DNA from: Aliiglaciecola sp041538045
GTDB lineage: Bacteria; Pseudomonadota; Gammaproteobacteria; Enterobacterales; Alteromonadaceae
Reading direction: 5' to 3'
Length of the DNA: 64,000 nucleotides
NCBI RefSeq assembly: GCF_041538045.1
Contig: NZ_JBGOSE010000012.1
Span: forward strand, 59,751-123,750
Part shown: positions 1 through 9,543 of the stretch, piece after piece
Position numbering within the stretch: position 1 is the stretch's first letter
Layout of the letters: the number at the start of each line of letters is the position of its first letter
Position numbers and translations under genes: made by a program
Notes under the pieces: model-generated
The model's database searches: none
Told to the model about the DNA's origin: nothing
Seen by the model: the letters and a program-made list of their open reading frames with translations, nothing else

Positions 1-2
1 AA

Positions 3-1370
3 CAAGCGCGTACTTCAGTATTGTTGAAACAGGCTTGTGAAGATGCAATTACTTACCAAAACAATTCGCATCAAAAGGCCATATACCCTTCGCAACATAA
101 TTTAGAATTATTGAGTGAATTCGATACTCAGCTACCGGAACAGATGGGCGATGAAAATGCCATTTTAAGTTTATTAGCTAAACAAGGTGAACTGAACACG
201 GTTCGGTATGCAAACGGTCGTTATTATGGTTTTGTAAACGGTTCAGCCCTTCCCATAGGCTTGGCAGCCAAATGGTTAGCCGATGTGTGGGATCAAAACG
301 CAGCACTGTTTGCAACCTCTCCAATTGCAGCAAAGTTAGAGAGCATTTGCCAACAATGGTTACAACAACTATTTACACTGCCGTCCGATACAGTAACGGG
401 TCTTGTTGGTGGTACATCCGTGGCCAGCTTATGCGGTTTAGCCGCTGCCCGCTATCGTCAATTGAGCCGATTAAGTTGGGATATTAGTCAACAGGGTCTG
501 TTTGGCGCTCCCGCGCTGCGCATCATTTTAGGCAAACAGACACATGGCACTGTGGTCAAGGGGTTAAATATACTCGGATTCGGGCAACAGCAAATAGAAT
601 GGGTTGAGTGCGACGAACAAGGTCGTATGATTGTTGACTCAATTCCACCTTTAGACCAAAGCTGTATCGTCGTTTTACAGGCTGGCAACGTGTGTAGCGG
701 AGCATTTGATGATTTTCACAGTATTATTCCCAAAGCTAAAGTGGCAAACGCTTGGGTACATGTTGACGGTGCGTTTGGTTTATGGGCTGCGGCGTCCACG
801 ATGTTTGCTGACCTAACAAAAAGCATTCACTTAGCTGACTCATGGTCCGTTGACGCTCACAAAACCTTAAATACTCCCTATGATTGTGGTGTTATATTAT
901 GCGCAGACCCAACCGCACTCACCCATGCACTGCATCATCAAGGCTCCTATATTCAGCCTAGTGAAAATCGCGACAACATGCACTACACCCCAGACATGTC
1001 CAGACGGGCAAGGGGCATCGAATTATGGGCTTGCTTGGCTTATTTAGGTCGAAGTGGGATCGCAGAGTTAGTTGAACTTTTACATGAGCATGCAATTTAC
1101 TTCGCCGAACAAGCCAAAATTGCGGGTTTTAATGTGCTAAATGATGTGGTGTTCAATCAAGTTATTTTAACGACAGACTCTGATGAGGTCACAGTAAAAA
1201 CGCTAAAATCCATTCAAGACTCTGGAGTAACATGGAGTGGTGGCGCTACATGGATGGGACAACAAGTGATTAGAATAAGTATTTGTTCATGGGCTACGAC
1301 ACAGAGTGAAATAGATAAAAGTATCGCAATATTTTCTGATTGTTTAGCGAAACAAACTCAAGCTAACTAA
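3..1370 (+). CDS. PLP-dependent decarboxylase family protein (5'-partial)
   Basis: This is a fold-type I PLP enzyme of the group II amino-acid decarboxylase family (glutamate/tyrosine/DOPA decarboxylase-like); the substrate cannot be told. Numbered from a TTG at 21, the protein shows a phosphate-binding GGTS (130-133), a cofactor-contacting HVDGAFG with Asp249, and the Schiff-base lysine in DAHKTLN (Lys281). The reading frame stays open to the left edge with no stop and no ATG, so the true start is probably outside the window and about 450 residues are visible. It ends 32 bp before pqiA on the same strand. Class confidence is high; specificity is unknown. Confidence 0.85.
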   Translation, partial: QARTSVLLKQACEDAITYQNNSHQKAIYPSQHNLELLSEFDTQLPEQMGDENAILSLLAKQGELNTVRYANGRYYGFVNGSALPIGLAAKWLADVWDQNAALFATSPIAAKLESICQQWLQQLFTLPSDTVTGLVGGTSVASLCGLAAARYRQLSRLSWDISQQGLFGAPALRIILGKQTHGTVVKGLNILGFGQQQIEWVECDEQGRMIVDSIPPLDQSCIVVLQAGNVCSGAFDDFHSIIPKAKVANAWVHVDGAFGLWAAASTMFADLTKSIHLADSWSVDAHKTLNTPYDCGVILCADPTALTHALHHQGSYIQPSENRDNMHYTPDMSRRARGIELWACLAYLGRSGIAELVELLHEHAIYFAEQAKIAGFNVLNDVVFNQVILTTDSDEVTVKTLKSIQDSGVTWSGGATWMGQQVIRISICSWATTQSEIDKSIAIFSDCLAKQTQAN

Positions 1371-1402
1371 GGTTTAGTCAAGATGAGTAACGGTTCAAAA
1401 TA

Positions 1403-2554
1403 ATGAGTAAAGGATTATCTGACCCAATTCACAGCGGAAAAACTGTCTGCCAACAGTGTGACACCAAAGTGGTTATTCCTCGTTTAGCCCATCGGCAAAA
1501 AGCAAAATGTCCTCTTTGCGGTCATGTATTGACGCAACACCTCGATAGTGCGAATCAGCGAATAATTATGTTTGCCGTCAGTGCGTTGATTTTCTTAATA
1601 CTGTCTATGCCATTTAACTTTCTTGGTTTTAGTACTAATGGGCAACATCAAGCTATTGGTATTATATCGGGGTTAGATGTGTTGATAGTTAACGACTACA
1701 TGTTCTTAGCAGTCGTTCAGTTACTTTCCATTGTTATCGTTCCAGCCATCGTATTAACTGGCTTACTACTTGTACTGTTACCTTTTCCAGCAACAAAAAA
1801 TCCTAACACCTCCAAGGCTATTCTGAATGTGGTTTATACCCTTATTCCGTGGAGTATGGCAGAGATATTTTTAATTGGTGTACTGGTTAGCTTAATTAAA
1901 ATTAGTTCGTTTGCTGATATTAGCATAGGTCTATCATTTTACGCTTATATAGGCTTTACAGTCTGTATGGTTGCCACAATGTTATCTATGGATAAACACC
2001 AACTTTATATTACTGCCACAGACGCCCAGCACAGTAAAAAAAAGCTCCCAAAATCAGAGAGTATTCAACGAACTTGGGCGCTGTTACTGACATCAATCTT
2101 ATTATATATTCCCGCTAATACCTTACCTATTATGCATACCGTTTTTTTGGGAACAGATGAGCCTAGTACCATTTTAGGTGGTGTTATTTCTATGTGGCAA
2201 AACAAATCCTACCCCATTGCTTTAGTTATTTTTGTAGCAAGTATAGTAGTGCCTATTGGTAAATTAGTAATATTAATTTGGCTTAACTACTGCGTACAAT
2301 ACGGTACGATTAAAAAGCAAAATAAACGAATATTTTGGTATCGACTAACAGAGTTTATTGGTCGTTGGTCAATGGTTGATATATTCGCCGTTGCTATTTT
2401 GGTTAGCTTAATACAGCTTGGGAACACTATGAGTGTATTTCCCGGCCCCGCTGCACTAGCATTTTGTGCTGTGGTGATACTAACAATGCTAGCAGCAATG
2501 ACTTTCGATCCTAGATTAATTTGGAGCAATTCGGACGCACAAAATGACAGATAA
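1403..2554 (+). CDS. pqiA: PqiA-family integral membrane protein
   Basis: This is the inner-membrane component of a Pqi (Let/Yeb-type) lipid transport system between inner and outer membranes. It has an N-terminal zinc ribbon (Cys16, Cys19, Cys36, Cys39) followed by two PqiA domains of several membrane helices each (roughly residues 50-200 and 220-380). E. coli PqiA has a second zinc ribbon between its two halves; here the linker at about residues 205-225 contains no CxxC pair, so that element seems lost. The gene overlaps pqiB by 11 bp, showing translational coupling. It is the first gene of the pqiABC-GGDEF operon. Confidence 0.9.
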   Translation: MSKGLSDPIHSGKTVCQQCDTKVVIPRLAHRQKAKCPLCGHVLTQHLDSANQRIIMFAVSALIFLILSMPFNFLGFSTNGQHQAIGIISGLDVLIVNDYMFLAVVQLLSIVIVPAIVLTGLLLVLLPFPATKNPNTSKAILNVVYTLIPWSMAEIFLIGVLVSLIKISSFADISIGLSFYAYIGFTVCMVATMLSMDKHQLYITATDAQHSKKKLPKSESIQRTWALLLTSILLYIPANTLPIMHTVFLGTDEPSTILGGVISMWQNKSYPIALVIFVASIVVPIGKLVILIWLNYCVQYGTIKKQNKRIFWYRLTEFIGRWSMVDIFAVAILVSLIQLGNTMSVFPGPAALAFCAVVILTMLAAMTFDPRLIWSNSDAQNDR

Positions 2555-4226
2555 TAATAATCAACAAACAGACTCACAAGCAGCCGATATAGAATCCAGT
2601 CGAATAATATCTAAGTTTTGGCTAATTCCGTTGGTTGCGCTGTCTATTGGTATGTGGATGGTCTATCACCAATGGGCCAACCAAGGCCCGTTAATTACCA
2701 TTGAATTTGTCTCAGCTTCTGGTATCGAAGCTGATCAAACTAAAATAAAAACTAAAGATGTCGAAATTGGGGTCGTCAAAAAAGTAGAACTAAAACCTGA
2801 TCTAAGTGGCGTAATTGTTACCGCACGAATGAATCCCAGCGCCGAAATCTTATTAGGAGAAAATAGCAAATTTTGGTTAGTTCGCCCTCGTGTATCCCTC
2901 AACGGCGTTTCAGGTTTAACCACTTTACTTTCCGGCCCTTATATTACTTTAGAGCCCAACACGGAAGGTGAGCAATCAAGTGAGTTTATTGCCTTGGAAA
3001 CACCGCCGACTACTGCAGCTGGTACGCCAGGTTTACAAATATCCTTAAATAGTGACCAAGAGCTATCCTTTAAAGCTGGTGATCCAATAATTTATAAAGG
3101 ATTAAAAGTGGGCGAATTTGAAGATATGCATTTTGATGTCGACAAGCGTAAGGTGTCTTATAATGCCTTTATTCAAGCGCCTTACCATAAACTCATTACT
3201 GAAAATACTAAATTTTGGAATGCCAGTGGTATAAGTCTCGATTTGGCTGCCAATGGCATTGAAATCAAAACCGGTAGCATAGAGACCATGCTCACCAATG
3301 GCGTCACATTTGGTATTCCAGAAGGTATGCCCACCGGCAAACGCGTCACCAGTCAAGCATCATTTGAGATATACAAAGACTACGATAGTGCATCTAATAA
3401 ACGCTACAAATTGGGAGTCAACTTTGTATTAATGATCAAAGATAGTATTCGCGGATTAACGGTTGGCGCACCTGTAGAATATCGAGGTCTGCAGATTGGA
3501 AAGGTAGTTGAAATCAATCTTCCTGGTTTAGCTGAAAGTAAATTGCTAGACGATGAATTTGCCATCCCAGTACTAATCAATATCCAACCAAGTAGAATGC
3601 AACAACCAGATAACCAAGCAGGCGTAGAAATTATTAAGCGACAAACGTTACGTGGTATTGAACAGGGTCTGCGAGCATCTCTTAAAATAGGTAATATAGT
3701 GACCGGCGGACTGTATGTCGATTTACAACATTACAAAGATGCCGAACCAGAACCTTTAAGTAGATTTCATGGGTATAATGTCATTCCCACAACATCAGGG
3801 GAATTCGCTCAGATCACACAAAAAGTAAGTGGCGTTTTAGACAATATAAATGCCATACCTTTTGCTGAGATATCGCAAGATGCGAGTCAACTTATGCAAA
3901 CCTTCAATTCTACTGCACTTGCACTTCAACAAACTATCGACACCTTGGATGGCTTACTTGTGGATGTGAAAGATCAACAAACAAGTGAGAATATAAACCA
4001 TGCAGCTGAATCTTTTACTCAACTACTCAAGGACTACTCAGCAGGCTCTAAAACAAACCAAGAACTAATATCAACAATGCAACAATTTCAAACGACTCTA
4101 CAACAATTAATCCCGTTATTACAGCAACTTAACCAAAAACCAAATAGTTTAATATTCAGTGATGGTACTCAACCAATAATTGAACCTAAAGCACAATCTA
4201 TAAACGAGGAAATTCAAAATGACTAA
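2544..4226 (+). CDS. pqiB: PqiB, MCE-domain intermembrane transport protein
   Basis: This protein forms the periplasm-spanning tube of the Pqi lipid transport system. One N-terminal membrane helix (about residues 25-45) anchors it in the inner membrane. Three MCE/MlaD domains follow, at about 47-140, 163-270 and 290-400, with recurrent G-(L/V)-x-V-G motifs. A helical C-terminal part of about residues 415-550, rich in Gln and Leu, would form the coiled needle. The length of 560 aa is close to E. coli PqiB (about 546). It overlaps both pqiA and pqiC, as expected for a tightly coupled operon. Confidence 0.92.
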   Translation: MTDNNNQQTDSQAADIESSRIISKFWLIPLVALSIGMWMVYHQWANQGPLITIEFVSASGIEADQTKIKTKDVEIGVVKKVELKPDLSGVIVTARMNPSAEILLGENSKFWLVRPRVSLNGVSGLTTLLSGPYITLEPNTEGEQSSEFIALETPPTTAAGTPGLQISLNSDQELSFKAGDPIIYKGLKVGEFEDMHFDVDKRKVSYNAFIQAPYHKLITENTKFWNASGISLDLAANGIEIKTGSIETMLTNGVTFGIPEGMPTGKRVTSQASFEIYKDYDSASNKRYKLGVNFVLMIKDSIRGLTVGAPVEYRGLQIGKVVEINLPGLAESKLLDDEFAIPVLINIQPSRMQQPDNQAGVEIIKRQTLRGIEQGLRASLKIGNIVTGGLYVDLQHYKDAEPEPLSRFHGYNVIPTTSGEFAQITQKVSGVLDNINAIPFAEISQDASQLMQTFNSTALALQQTIDTLDGLLVDVKDQQTSENINHAAESFTQLLKDYSAGSKTNQELISTMQQFQTTLQQLIPLLQQLNQKPNSLIFSDGTQPIIEPKAQSINEEIQND

Positions 4227-4821
4227 GCCTGTTTTTTATGTGTTGGGAATAGTCCTGCTGTTGGCAGGTTGTGCTACCGAGACGAATACAAATGTTCAGT
4301 ACTACCTGCTCGATAGCTCAACATCAATGTCGATACCAAGTGATCTTTCTCAACGTCCTAAAACGGTTGTTGTGCAACCAATTGAATTAGCCGATTACTT
4401 AAAACAAGCTGGATTGAGTATGCAATTAGATGAACATCAAGTTTACTATTCTAAACAGCATTTCTGGGCACAACCTTTACAAGCAAGTATTCAAAGTTCA
4501 CTAATAAACGATCTTAATGAACATTCCAATACGGCTTTATTCTCTTCCTCTGATGAAGTTAATTCTGCTAGCCATGGAATTAACCTTAGGGTGAAAATAA
4601 ATCATTTTTCGCCTACATTTAAATCAAGAGTAGTGTTAGCTGGTCAATATTGGATATATAATAAGCAAAGTCAGACAGAGTTGACTAGGTCAATGTATCA
4701 CTTTAAATTTGAACTACCTTTGGCTAAAAATGGTTACGGACATGCAGTTGGTAAATTACGAGACTTGTTAGAAAACTTAAGCGAAGATATAGTAGAGAAC
4801 ATGGATAACGTTAGAAACTAA
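4219..4821 (+). CDS. pqiC: PqiC-type outer-membrane auxiliary lipoprotein
   Basis: This is the outer-membrane lipoprotein of the Pqi system, of the ABC-type transport auxiliary lipoprotein family (formerly DUF330/YmbA). A lipoprotein signal peptide ends at a clear lipobox, LLAGC, with Cys18 as the modified residue. The mature part contains the family's YYLLDSS segment near the start. It overlaps the end of pqiB by 8 bp, and its stop overlaps the start of the diguanylate cyclase gene by one base (TAATG). Symbol assigned from context and family; similarity to E. coli PqiC is expected to be low. Confidence 0.85.
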   Translation: MTKPVFYVLGIVLLLAGCATETNTNVQYYLLDSSTSMSIPSDLSQRPKTVVVQPIELADYLKQAGLSMQLDEHQVYYSKQHFWAQPLQASIQSSLINDLNEHSNTALFSSSDEVNSASHGINLRVKINHFSPTFKSRVVLAGQYWIYNKQSQTELTRSMYHFKFELPLAKNGYGHAVGKLRDLLENLSEDIVENMDNVRN

Positions 4822-5966
4822 TGATAAAAAAAATCACAGATTGGATGCTTTCCTATCTATATTTAGGTGCTGAAGGTGATAAAAATAGCGAAACAAATCA
4901 ACAATTATTTGTTTCAAATCTTTTTTCAGTTATTGGCTATTCCCTCACTTTCATATTAAGTATCTCTGCAGCCTTCGGTGGTGAGGTAGTTCTTTCTATT
5001 TCGCTTTTTACTGCCAGCTTTTTGTTTTTCGTCAGTCATCAAATCCATCGACTCAAAAAAATTAAAAATACCTACAAAATCTCTACCCGTATTATTTTTA
5101 CTTGTCTGCTTTTTTTAATGCTTTACTTGGTGTTTAGTGGTGGCCATGGAAACACCGGTCCGCTGTGGATTTATATATTACCTCCAGTCGCTTTCTTTTT
5201 TGGGGGACTTCGCCGAGGACTGGCGAATATAGGTCTATTTGTCATCATAGTGAGCGTCATGTTGTTTTACCCAGGCGAAGTATTATTAAACACCTCATAC
5301 ACTCACGAATTTAAATCGCGTCTCATTTATTCCTTTTTAACGGTTACTTTATTATTTGGTTTTTATGAATTTTCAAGACAAAAATTCATCTCATTTATGC
5401 AAAAGTTAAGTGATCAATTTGAACAACAAGCAATGCAGGATCCACTGACCTCGTTACCTAACCGCAGAGCCATGCAAGATTATTTAGACCACGAACATAA
5501 TCGTGCTCAGCGCAGCAAAGTTAACATGTCATTATTATTGTGTGATATTGATCACTTCAAAGGTGTAAACGACCTTTATGGTCATGAAGGCGGTGATTAT
5601 GTGCTTAAGAATTTGTCTGAGTTATTCACTTCAACGTTACGAAAACAAGATAAAATATCGCGCTGGGGAGGAGAAGAGTTTCTATTTCTTTTACCAGAAA
5701 CTAACGAGCATGACGCGCACTTTTTAGCTGATAAAATACGCCTTAAAGTAGCAGGTCATACTTTCAAGTATGCTGGAAAAGAATTTAATATTACCTTGAG
5801 TATTGGGGTTAAAGAGGTCACTAAAAACATAAGTGTAGATAAAGCCATAAGTGCAGCTGATAAGTTCTTGTACCAAGCCAAAGAAAATGGCCGAAATTGC
5901 ACTATGCCTGAGAGTAAAATTTTAACTCACAATAAAATCAGTAATAATAACATCCAATCAAAATAA
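4821..5966 (+). CDS. membrane diguanylate cyclase (GGDEF)
   Basis: This enzyme makes cyclic di-GMP from two GTP at the inner membrane. The N-terminal half (to about residue 185) holds around six hydrophobic helices with no recognisable extracellular sensor domain. The GGDEF domain starts at DPLTSLPNR (207-215). The active-site signature is GGEEF (283-287) with metal-ligand Asp242. An intact inhibitory I-site RKQD (274-277) lies exactly five residues before GGEEF, so product inhibition is expected. The start codon overlaps the pqiC stop, so it is translationally coupled to the lipid-transport operon; whether c-di-GMP output relates to envelope transport is inference. Confidence 0.92.
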   Translation: MIKKITDWMLSYLYLGAEGDKNSETNQQLFVSNLFSVIGYSLTFILSISAAFGGEVVLSISLFTASFLFFVSHQIHRLKKIKNTYKISTRIIFTCLLFLMLYLVFSGGHGNTGPLWIYILPPVAFFFGGLRRGLANIGLFVIIVSVMLFYPGEVLLNTSYTHEFKSRLIYSFLTVTLLFGFYEFSRQKFISFMQKLSDQFEQQAMQDPLTSLPNRRAMQDYLDHEHNRAQRSKVNMSLLLCDIDHFKGVNDLYGHEGGDYVLKNLSELFTSTLRKQDKISRWGGEEFLFLLPETNEHDAHFLADKIRLKVAGHTFKYAGKEFNITLSIGVKEVTKNISVDKAISAADKFLYQAKENGRNCTMPESKILTHNKISNNNIQSK

Positions 5967-6134
5967 GATTAACGTCGCTTCCTTTAACACGCTAATCTAA
6001 TAGTCATAAACTTTAGTAAAATACTTAGCTAACAGCCAAAACTACGACTTCCCAAGATCTTTGACGCCCCTACCACACTTATTGCTTTTAATTAGATAGC
6101 GTGTCGAACGCTAAGTATTGAGCCCAAAAATCAA

Positions 6135-6150
6135 TGGCACTCTTATTGCA
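6135..6150 (+). promoter_or_regulatory. sigma-54 (-24/-12) promoter of the RND exporter operon
   Basis: TGGCACTCTTATTGCA matches the sigma-54 consensus TGGCAC-N5-TTGCA at every conserved position, with GG and GC separated by 10 bp. It lies 48 bp before the ATG at 6198. No GTCA-N4-TGAC palindrome pair was found upstream; the nearest symmetric element is AGCGT-N5-ACGCT at 6098-6112, too close for a typical enhancer. The activator is therefore unknown. Confidence 0.75.
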
Positions 6151-6197
6151 ATCCTCATAATAAAATTAACACGAAAGATTATTTGCAACAGAGTTTT

Positions 6198-8738
6198 ATG
6201 AAAAATATAGCCAAAAATTTAGTCCATTTATGTACCCATAAACCTAAATCTGTTTATGGAATTTTGTTGCTATTTGTGTTGCTCCTAGCATCGCAAATTC
6301 CTCGCATCCAAATTGATACAGACCCAGAGAATATGCTGGATGCAGAGCACCCCGCCCGTGTATTCCACAATCAAGTAAAACAAACCTTTAGTATGTATGA
6401 TGCAATAGTTGTTGGCGTGGTGAATACCTCCGACGAATATGGTGTATTTAAACCCGACGTACTAACTGACATTTTTGACATTACGAAGACAATTATGTCA
6501 TTAGATGGCGTGGTTTCTGCTGACGTTATGTCAATTTCAACGGTAGATAATATAAGTCAAGAAGGTGAAGGGGCAATTCGGTTTGAATGGATGATGCCCT
6601 CGCCACCTGAGACCATTTCAGTTAGCCAACAAATACAGCAAAAGCTGTCACGCCTACCTTTATTGCAAGACACACTAGCGTCCAATAACGGTAAGGCTGC
6701 AGCCATCTATGTGCCAATTTTAGATAAAAACCAAAGTTTTAAACTCGCAGAGCAAATTCGTGCTGCAATACAAGCGCGCGATAGTTCCGCTCAGTGGTAC
6801 ATTACAGGTTTACCGGTGGCTGAAGACCAGTTTGGTTTCGAGATGTTCGTACAAATGGGCATTTCAGCACCCTTAGCTGGTTTAACTATTTTTATTCTTT
6901 TGTTTGTGTTCTTCCGCAATATTCCGCTCATTATTGCGCCCATGATAGTCGCTATGGCAACCGTAATCATAACCATGGGTGCGTTAATTGGAATGGGCTT
7001 CACCGTTCATATCATGTCGTCAATGATTGCTATTTTTCTGATGCCTATTGCGGTAGTTGATTCGGTGCATATATTGTCGGAGTTTAGTGACCGCCATAAG
7101 CCTGGTGAAGATCTACAAGAAACCATAGAAGAAGTAGTAGGCCATCTATTTACGCCCATGCTATACACATCAATCACCTCATCAGTGGGGTTCTATTCAT
7201 TGATGTTAACCCCCATTCCACCGGTGCAAATATTTGGTGCCTTTGTAGGCTCAGGTATCTTATTGGCGTTTTTAATCACAATTACCTTTATGCCCGCCTA
7301 CCTGTCTAGGATGAGCGAAGCTTCATTACAAAATCTTCAAGATGTGATGCATAGCCAACAAAGTGGAGGGACCAGAATAGCCAAAATAGCAGCTGGCTTG
7401 GGTAAGATTGCAATGAATTTTAAGGGCTCATTGATTTTGAGTTTTGCGGCGATTTTTGCAGTATCGGTTTGGGGAATTACGCAAATTCAAATAAACGATA
7501 ACCCAGTAAGATGGTTCAAACCAGACCATGAAATTCGAGTCGCTGACAAAGTTCTCAACGAAAACTTTGCAGGAACCTACGACGCATACGTTGTGCTGAG
7601 TCAACAATCATCGTTAGTACCAATTCACAACTTAATGATAAAAGACCTGCCTTCTACTTTAAATGAATGGCAACAGAGCACAGTTGAAAAGCTTAAGAAT
7701 GAGCCATTAAACGAACAGTATCAACAACTTATTATTGAAATCGAAGACAAAATGTTTTCCCAAATAAGTTCTATAGAAGATCAGTATTTGAATCAGTTGT
7801 TAAGTCTGACAGAGTTGGCTTTAAGCCAGTCAAAAGCGTTCCAGTCACCACAACTACTGGCCTACATAGAATCCTTGCAACTTGAATTACAAGGTTCAGG
7901 GCTAGTGGGTAAATCCAACTCCCTTGCCGATGTGACCAAAGTAGTCAATCGTGAACTCAGATCCGGTGAAGCAAAAGATTACCAAATCCCTACGTCACCA
8001 CAAGCTGTGGCGCAAACATTAATGCAATACCAGTCATCCCATCGCCCTAATGACCTATGGCACTTTGTTACCCCAGATTACCAGCAAAGTTTAATTTGGT
8101 TACAGTTAAGCAGTGGTGATAACCAAGATATGACAAAGGTAATTCAATTGGTGGATGATTACGTAGCCAGCCATCCCCTGCCCGCAAATATTGAACTAGG
8201 ATGGGCGGGCAAAGCCTATATTAATGTCATTTGGCAAGAAAATATGGTGGCAGGCATGCTTAATAGTTTAATTAGTGCATTTGTGATTGTTTTTGTGATG
8301 ATGGTGATACTCTTCAGATCCCTCGTGTTTGGTTTGCTAGCAATGCTGCCACTGACCATCACTATCACTTTCATTTATGGGTTGATTGGTATTATTGGCA
8401 AAGATTACGATATGCCAATCGCTGTTTTATCAGCATTAACACTGGGTTTGTCAGTAGACTTCGCCATTCACTTTTTAGAAAGGGCCCGCGCCTTATACAA
8501 ACAAAACAAAGATGTTAAACAAACATTTGCGTTGATGTTTCAAGAGCCGGCTAGTGCCATTACACGTAATGCCCTTGTCATTGCCCTAGGTTTTACCCCC
8601 TTATTATTTGCTCCCCTTGTGCCCTATATCACTGTGGGCGTATTTTTAGCGAGTATTATGGCAATTTCTGCCCTAGTGACATTACTTATTTTGCCCGCAG
8701 TAATGTCGTTGGCAAAAACCTTAGTGTTTAAAAACTAA
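6198..8738 (+). CDS. MMPL/RND-superfamily exporter
   Basis: This is an inner-membrane proton-driven RND exporter of the MMPL/COG1033 type, which usually moves lipids or other hydrophobic molecules rather than drugs. It has two homologous halves, each with one helix, a large periplasmic loop and then about five helices. The first sterol-sensing-like membrane block spans roughly residues 200-380 and the second about 690-840. The ATG at 6198 is preferred to an upstream TTG at 6183. It heads an operon with a LolA-like periplasmic protein and a beta-barrel outer-membrane protein, so the three may form an envelope-spanning export route. Substrate unknown. Confidence 0.88.
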   Translation: MKNIAKNLVHLCTHKPKSVYGILLLFVLLLASQIPRIQIDTDPENMLDAEHPARVFHNQVKQTFSMYDAIVVGVVNTSDEYGVFKPDVLTDIFDITKTIMSLDGVVSADVMSISTVDNISQEGEGAIRFEWMMPSPPETISVSQQIQQKLSRLPLLQDTLASNNGKAAAIYVPILDKNQSFKLAEQIRAAIQARDSSAQWYITGLPVAEDQFGFEMFVQMGISAPLAGLTIFILLFVFFRNIPLIIAPMIVAMATVIITMGALIGMGFTVHIMSSMIAIFLMPIAVVDSVHILSEFSDRHKPGEDLQETIEEVVGHLFTPMLYTSITSSVGFYSLMLTPIPPVQIFGAFVGSGILLAFLITITFMPAYLSRMSEASLQNLQDVMHSQQSGGTRIAKIAAGLGKIAMNFKGSLILSFAAIFAVSVWGITQIQINDNPVRWFKPDHEIRVADKVLNENFAGTYDAYVVLSQQSSLVPIHNLMIKDLPSTLNEWQQSTVEKLKNEPLNEQYQQLIIEIEDKMFSQISSIEDQYLNQLLSLTELALSQSKAFQSPQLLAYIESLQLELQGSGLVGKSNSLADVTKVVNRELRSGEAKDYQIPTSPQAVAQTLMQYQSSHRPNDLWHFVTPDYQQSLIWLQLSSGDNQDMTKVIQLVDDYVASHPLPANIELGWAGKAYINVIWQENMVAGMLNSLISAFVIVFVMMVILFRSLVFGLLAMLPLTITITFIYGLIGIIGKDYDMPIAVLSALTLGLSVDFAIHFLERARALYKQNKDVKQTFALMFQEPASAITRNALVIALGFTPLLFAPLVPYITVGVFLASIMAISALVTLLILPAVMSLAKTLVFKN

Positions 8739-8757
8739 GTCAATTTGGAGGTTTAGA

Positions 8758-9543
8758 ATGTTAAGAATTACATTATTTACGTTTTCATTGTTAGTGTCGT
8801 TACCCGGCACTGCAGCTGTTGATGTTGATGAGTTAATTAGCAGCGCTGAAAAGGTTGCTTATTACAGTGGCGAAGATGGCCGCTCAGATGCCCGCATGAT
8901 GATTGTCGACTCTCAAGGACGTAAACAAATGCGTCAATTCACTATCTTAAGACGTGATATCGAAGACAACGGAGATCAGCAGATGATGGTGTTTTTCAGC
9001 CGTCCTACGGATGTTAAAGACACAGTATTTAGAGTGGAAAAACATGCTGATATTGGAATTGATGATGACCGCTGGTTGTATCTACCGGCACTGGACTTAG
9101 TCAAACGCATATCAGCCGGCGACAAACGCACCTCCTTTGTGGGTTCACACTTTTTTTACGAAGATGTATCTGGTCGGGCTGTCTCAGAGGATACCTTTGA
9201 ACTGATGAATGAAACATCGGAAAACTACATTTTGAAAGCCACACCCAAGTCCGCAGACAGTGTTGAGTTTAGCTACTACCACGTCAGCATTAGTAAACAA
9301 ACAAAGCTGCCGGTGAATATTGATTTTTTTAATCAAGATGGTGTGAATTACCGACGAGTTGAAGCTATAAAAATCGAAGAAATTCAAGGGTTTCCTACAG
9401 TGGTTCGCTCCAAAGTAAGCGATTTAATTAATGGTGGTTATACCTTAATGGAATTTAGAAATATCAGCTATGATCTAGGGCTGCCAGACGTGGTATTTTC
9501 TGAACGAAGTTTGCGTACTCCGCCTCGCCAATGGTTAAAATAA
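8758..9543 (+). CDS. outer membrane lipoprotein-sorting (LolA-like) protein
   Basis: This periplasmic protein belongs to the outer membrane lipoprotein-sorting protein family, with a LolA/LolB-like half-barrel fold that binds a lipid chain. A cleavable signal peptide covers about residues 1-20 and ends at GTAA. Family features include the segments MMVFFSRP and RWLYLPALDLVKRIS in the middle of the chain. Members are very often encoded beside MMPL-type RND exporters, as here, 19 bp downstream of one. It probably hands the exported lipid or lipoprotein across the periplasm; this is inferred from context. An SD-like GGAGG precedes the ATG. Confidence 0.85.
   Translation: MLRITLFTFSLLVSLPGTAAVDVDELISSAEKVAYYSGEDGRSDARMMIVDSQGRKQMRQFTILRRDIEDNGDQQMMVFFSRPTDVKDTVFRVEKHADIGIDDDRWLYLPALDLVKRISAGDKRTSFVGSHFFYEDVSGRAVSEDTFELMNETSENYILKATPKSADSVEFSYYHVSISKQTKLPVNIDFFNQDGVNYRRVEAIKIEEIQGFPTVVRSKVSDLINGGYTLMEFRNISYDLGLPDVVFSERSLRTPPRQWLK

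Noticed and set aside
5966..5998. Imperfect hairpin at the stop codon of the diguanylate cyclase gene (AGATTAACGT/ACGCTAATCT)
   Set aside because: Weak AT-rich stem with a mismatch and a 13-base loop and no T-run; not listed as a terminator.
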